Below are positions 61,756-64,000 of a stretch of DNA of 64,000 nucleotides, in pieces. A program made the translations under genes and the position numbers. This stretch comes from Exiguobacterium acetylicum DSM 20416 (GTDB taxonomy: Bacteria > Bacillota > Bacilli > Exiguobacteriales > Exiguobacteriaceae), in contig NZ_JNIR01000001.1 in NCBI RefSeq assembly GCF_000702605.1, forward strand, positions 3,098,841 to 3,162,840. The letters are read 5' to 3'. Below the pieces are notes generated by a model, which saw only the letters and a list, made by a program, of their open reading frames with translations, was not told the DNA's origin and searched no databases. How positions within the stretch are numbered: position 1 is the stretch's first letter; each line of letters begins with the position of its first letter.

Positions 61756-62236
61756 TTATGAAACACGTTCTACCTGATCCTTCGCCTTCTCTTCTGGTGC
61801 TACGACTTGATACCGCTTCAAGACAAAGATCCCGCATACCATGACGGCGAGACCGATGAGCTGACCGAACGATAAATCAATTTGTGGTAAACCGAACCAA
61901 CCGAACGTATCGACAGCGAGAGCAAAGCTTAACTGCGAAATCAGAACGACAGAAATCGCGACGGATGGACCAAGCAACTGAATTCCACGCATGACACAAA
62001 AGACGCACCAACACCGACGAGTCCGCCGAACAATAGAGCGGCGATACGTTTTGGATTTGCCCAATCGTTCCACCACGAAACAGGACATAGGTGACACTTG
62101 CTCCGACGAAACCGACGAAGAAGACCAGCGTCCGTTGTCGCCCATGCACCGAACGCGTCACTCATCCGAGCATTCAGTACCGTCTGTAAACTGATCAACA
62201 TCCCTGCCAACACGGCACACACGATGCCATTACCAT
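61756..62236 (-). pseudogene. Mirror copy of the second YdcZ-family gene
   Basis: The C-terminal half (GIQLLGPSVAISVVLISQ to KDQVERVS) is in frame, unlike in the left arm. The N-terminal half is broken by an extra G near 62135 and a missing G near the start. Confidence 0.75.
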
Positions 62237-62248
62237 GTTCGTTCCTCC

Positions 62249-62910
62249 TTACTCATAGCTGTTACCGTTCGCCTTCTCGCGAATCCGCTCCAGATCGACG
62301 ATGATGATTTTCGCGTCGTCGAACGAGAATCTCTTCTTCACATAATTCGTGATGATACGGTTGAGATGACGATAACTCGTTCCAAGCCAGTCAGCGACGT
62401 CATGTAAGTTCGACGTCCGCATCTCCTGATAAAATAAACTGTCACTGGCTTCAGAAGCGATCGACAACAAATATCCGCAATCGCTCCTCGACGGTATACA
62501 ACACATGGTGCGATGCTGATTTCGAGTCGGCATACCATTTTGCTGTGATCGTCCGTAATAGGATTGCAGAAGACGTTCGTCGTATTGTGGCTCGCGTAAA
62601 ATCGCATATGGCACGCTCAACACTCGACGTCGGTCACCGCTTCGACCGTATTCAACACTTCCCGTTCATTGATGAATTCGGCGTCACCAATCACCGTCAG
62701 AGGTGTCTTGAATCGCAGAATCCGTTGTTTCCCTTCTGACGAGGCAGCAGAAATCTTGACCTTGCCTGCGACGATGAAGTACATCCGGTCAATCGATGCC
62801 CCTGTCGTACAGAGGAGTTCTCCTTTTTGGAAGGTTTCTTGACGCAACCAAGCGCGCGTCTCTTCCGTCAAAATCGTATCCAGTCCATACTGTTGAATGA
62901 CGGTTTCCAT
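62249..62910 (-). pseudogene. Mirror copy of the Crp/Fnr regulator, frameshifted
   Basis: Identical to 56492-57160 except for indels. GAGGTG reads GAGTG near 62620, and TTTCTGC and AATTCC runs are each a base short near 62565-62575. The left arm is the reliable version. Confidence 0.8.
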
Positions 62911-62923
62911 GTTCATCCCCCCT

Positions 62924-63352
62924 TTAGACAAGTGAGAAAATCGCAACTCCCGCAAGCATGAGACCCACACCAACCCACTGACCACGATTTCCTTGTTTTT
63001 TTAAGACACCGAACCATCCTTTTAAATCAATCAGAAAGGCACATAGAATCTGTGCGACGAGTAATAGACACATCGCCCATGTCATCCCGAGTTTTTGGAT
63101 TGCTGTGAGTTCCGTTACGACGACTAGCACGCCAATCAAACCACCGCTCGCATAAATCCACGGTAACTGACGGAAGCCACCGATTTTCCGGTCTCGTACG
63201 AAACTGTAAATGACTAAACAACCCATCAAACCCACAAAGTGGACGATCAATACGGACAACCACGGTCCGACGCCTGTCGCAAGGCGCGCATTGAATATGC
63301 CTTGCAGGGCGATGAACAGACCGCTCATCAAAGCAAACACGACTCCTTGCAC
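62924..63352 (-). CDS. Mirror copy of the first YdcZ-family gene (intact)
   Basis: The same 142-residue protein as at 56049-56477, with no difference in the translation. This far from the axis the two arms agree well. It is counted as a duplicate of the left-arm gene and is probably not a separate locus. Confidence 0.75.
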   Translation of the reverse strand: MQGVVFALMSGLFIALQGIFNARLATGVGPWLSVLIVHFVGLMGCLVIYSFVRDRKIGGFRQLPWIYASGGLIGVLVVVTELTAIQKLGMTWAMCLLLVAQILCAFLIDLKGWFGVLKKQGNRGQWVGVGLMLAGVAIFSLV

Positions 63353-63488
63353 GTCATCTCCTCCTTTAATCTCTACACTAGAGTAGACCTTACTCGTGCC
63401 CTACTTGAAAAGGACAAATGTCCCATTTTCAAAAAAACATGAAAAACCCGCTGTCCACAAGTGGAATCACGGGTCCCTCACTATATGC

Positions 63489-64000
63489 TCATGTCGTAAA
63501 ACGAGTCGTCGTTTGTTTCAGCTGTTCCTCTGCTTCCGTCATCATGCGCGTAAACAACTCCGCAACAGTCGGCACGTCATGAATCAATCCCGCAACCAGT
63601 CCAGCGTTGACATACCCTTTCTCCTCATCGCCCTCAAGAGCACCTCTGATATGATACGACTCATTCGTCTGATCGAGAAAAGCAGCAGGTGTCTCTGCTG
63701 TGAGTCGTTCGACGTAAGGACCATCAAGGACACGTCGGACGAATCCGACGGAACGTCCGATGATGCGTGTATCGGTATCGGTCGCCTCCATTAAGTGCGC
63801 CTTGTATGCCGAATGAACCTTCGCCTCTTCCGTCGCGATCAACCGTGTTCCGAGTTGGGCGCCAGCCGCACCAAGTAACAGAACAGCTGCCAGTCCACGA
63901 CCGTCACCGATTCCACCCGCTGCAAGGACGGGAAGGTTGACCCGGTCGACGAGCTGCGGAATCAAGGTCAGCGTCGTTAACTCGAGCGGCGAATTGATGC
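63489..64000 (-). CDS. Mirror copy of the monooxygenase gene (3' part, runs off the window)
   Basis: About the last 170 codons of the gene at 54975-55913, with translation identical as far as can be seen. The 5' part lies outside the window if the palindrome continues. Probably not a separate gene. Confidence 0.75.
   Translation of the reverse strand, partial: INSPLELTTLTLIPQLVDRVNLPVLAAGGIGDGRGLAAVLLLGAAGAQLGTRLIATEEAKVHSAYKAHLMEATDTDTRIIGRSVGFVRRVLDGPYVERLTAETPAAFLDQTNESYHIRGALEGDEEKGYVNAGLVAGLIHDVPTVAELFTRMMTEAEEQLKQTTTRFTT

Larger units (their letters stand above)
59715..64000 (-). repeat. Right arm of the inverted duplication
   Basis: The reverse complement of 55402-59713, running to the window end. 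It repeats the ArsR-type, MFS, YdcZ, Crp/Fnr and monooxygenase genes with many single-base indels. It may continue past the window. Annotate these genes only once. Confidence 0.93.

Noticed and set aside
55402..64000. Biological gene duplication of the YdcZ/Crp/MFS region
   Set aside because: Differences are mostly frame-breaking single-base indels that differ between the arms, not the synonymous drift expected of old duplicates nor the identity expected of new ones.

Overview
The window reads as a chromosomal segment of a Gram-positive Bacillota, most likely an Exiguobacterium-type Bacillales. That assignment is inferred from purine-rich ribosome binding sites (AGGAGG/GGGGG), moderate GC, CcpA-type cre sites, and gene sets typical of this group: a yrkEFHIJ-like sulfur operon, a bkd operon, Firmicute-type GalT and a FusB-like protein. 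No rRNA, tRNA, CRISPR or prophage was seen. About 55 distinct genes were found.

Layout. Positions 1-3.7 kb hold a reactive-sulfur operon: the tail of a DsrE-like gene, two rhodaneses, a TusA-rhodanese fusion, a rhodanese/metallo-beta-lactamase persulfide-dioxygenase-like protein, TusA and a TauE/SafE exporter. From 3.7 to 20.9 kb lies a mixed stress and surface region. It has DUF302, a membrane-anchored MsrA-MsrB fusion, a large secreted subtilase, an orphan CHASE3/GAF histidine kinase, a membrane GGDEF protein, a FusB-like protein, YflT- and UspA-type stress proteins, an autoregulated marR-MMPL pair, an MBL hydrolase, and small or unknown proteins. An IS3/IS150-type element with a programmed -1 frameshift (20.93-22.22 kb) has inserted into the loop of a terminator. 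From 22.3 to 36.2 kb there is a galactoside operon: ROK regulator, a cre- and palindrome-controlled promoter, an unknown protein, an ABC importer without its ATPase, GH42 beta-galactosidase, GH36 alpha-galactosidase, and the Leloir genes galK-galE-galT-galM. It takes oligogalactosides from import through hydrolysis to UDP-sugar and glucose-1-phosphate. After a VOC protein and Ogt, the minus strand (37.3-43.6 kb) carries a branched-chain amino acid catabolic operon: a hotdog thioesterase, leucine dehydrogenase, E1alpha, E1beta, E2 and E3. Divergent from it, 43.9-54.3 kb is a phenylacetate (paa) operon: paaK, paaABCD, an EthD protein, an enoyl-CoA hydratase, an ALDH, paaH, paaJ, a second hydratase and paaX, followed by a gamma-carbonic-anhydrase-like paaY-type gene on the other strand. 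Then come a nitronate monooxygenase and a small YdcZ-Crp/Fnr-YdcZ cluster, with an ArsR-MFS pair facing it.

The dominant structural signal is at the right end. The sequence folds back on itself at position 59714, and 59715-64000 is the reverse complement of about 55402-59713. The arms differ mainly by single-base, often homopolymer, indels that break different genes in each arm. The densest differences are near the centre, and where one arm is frameshifted the other often restores the frame. This looks like a fold-back sequencing or assembly artefact at a contig end rather than a biological duplication. The genes there should be counted once, and the true sequence beyond about 59.7 kb is unknown.

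No clearly new defence or mobile system was found. The best biological leads are the unusual composition of the paa cluster (no PaaE, no PaaZ-type MaoC domain, no PaaG signature), the marR operator that encloses its own ribosome binding site, the IS in a terminator loop, and the paired YdcZ genes around a Crp/Fnr gene.
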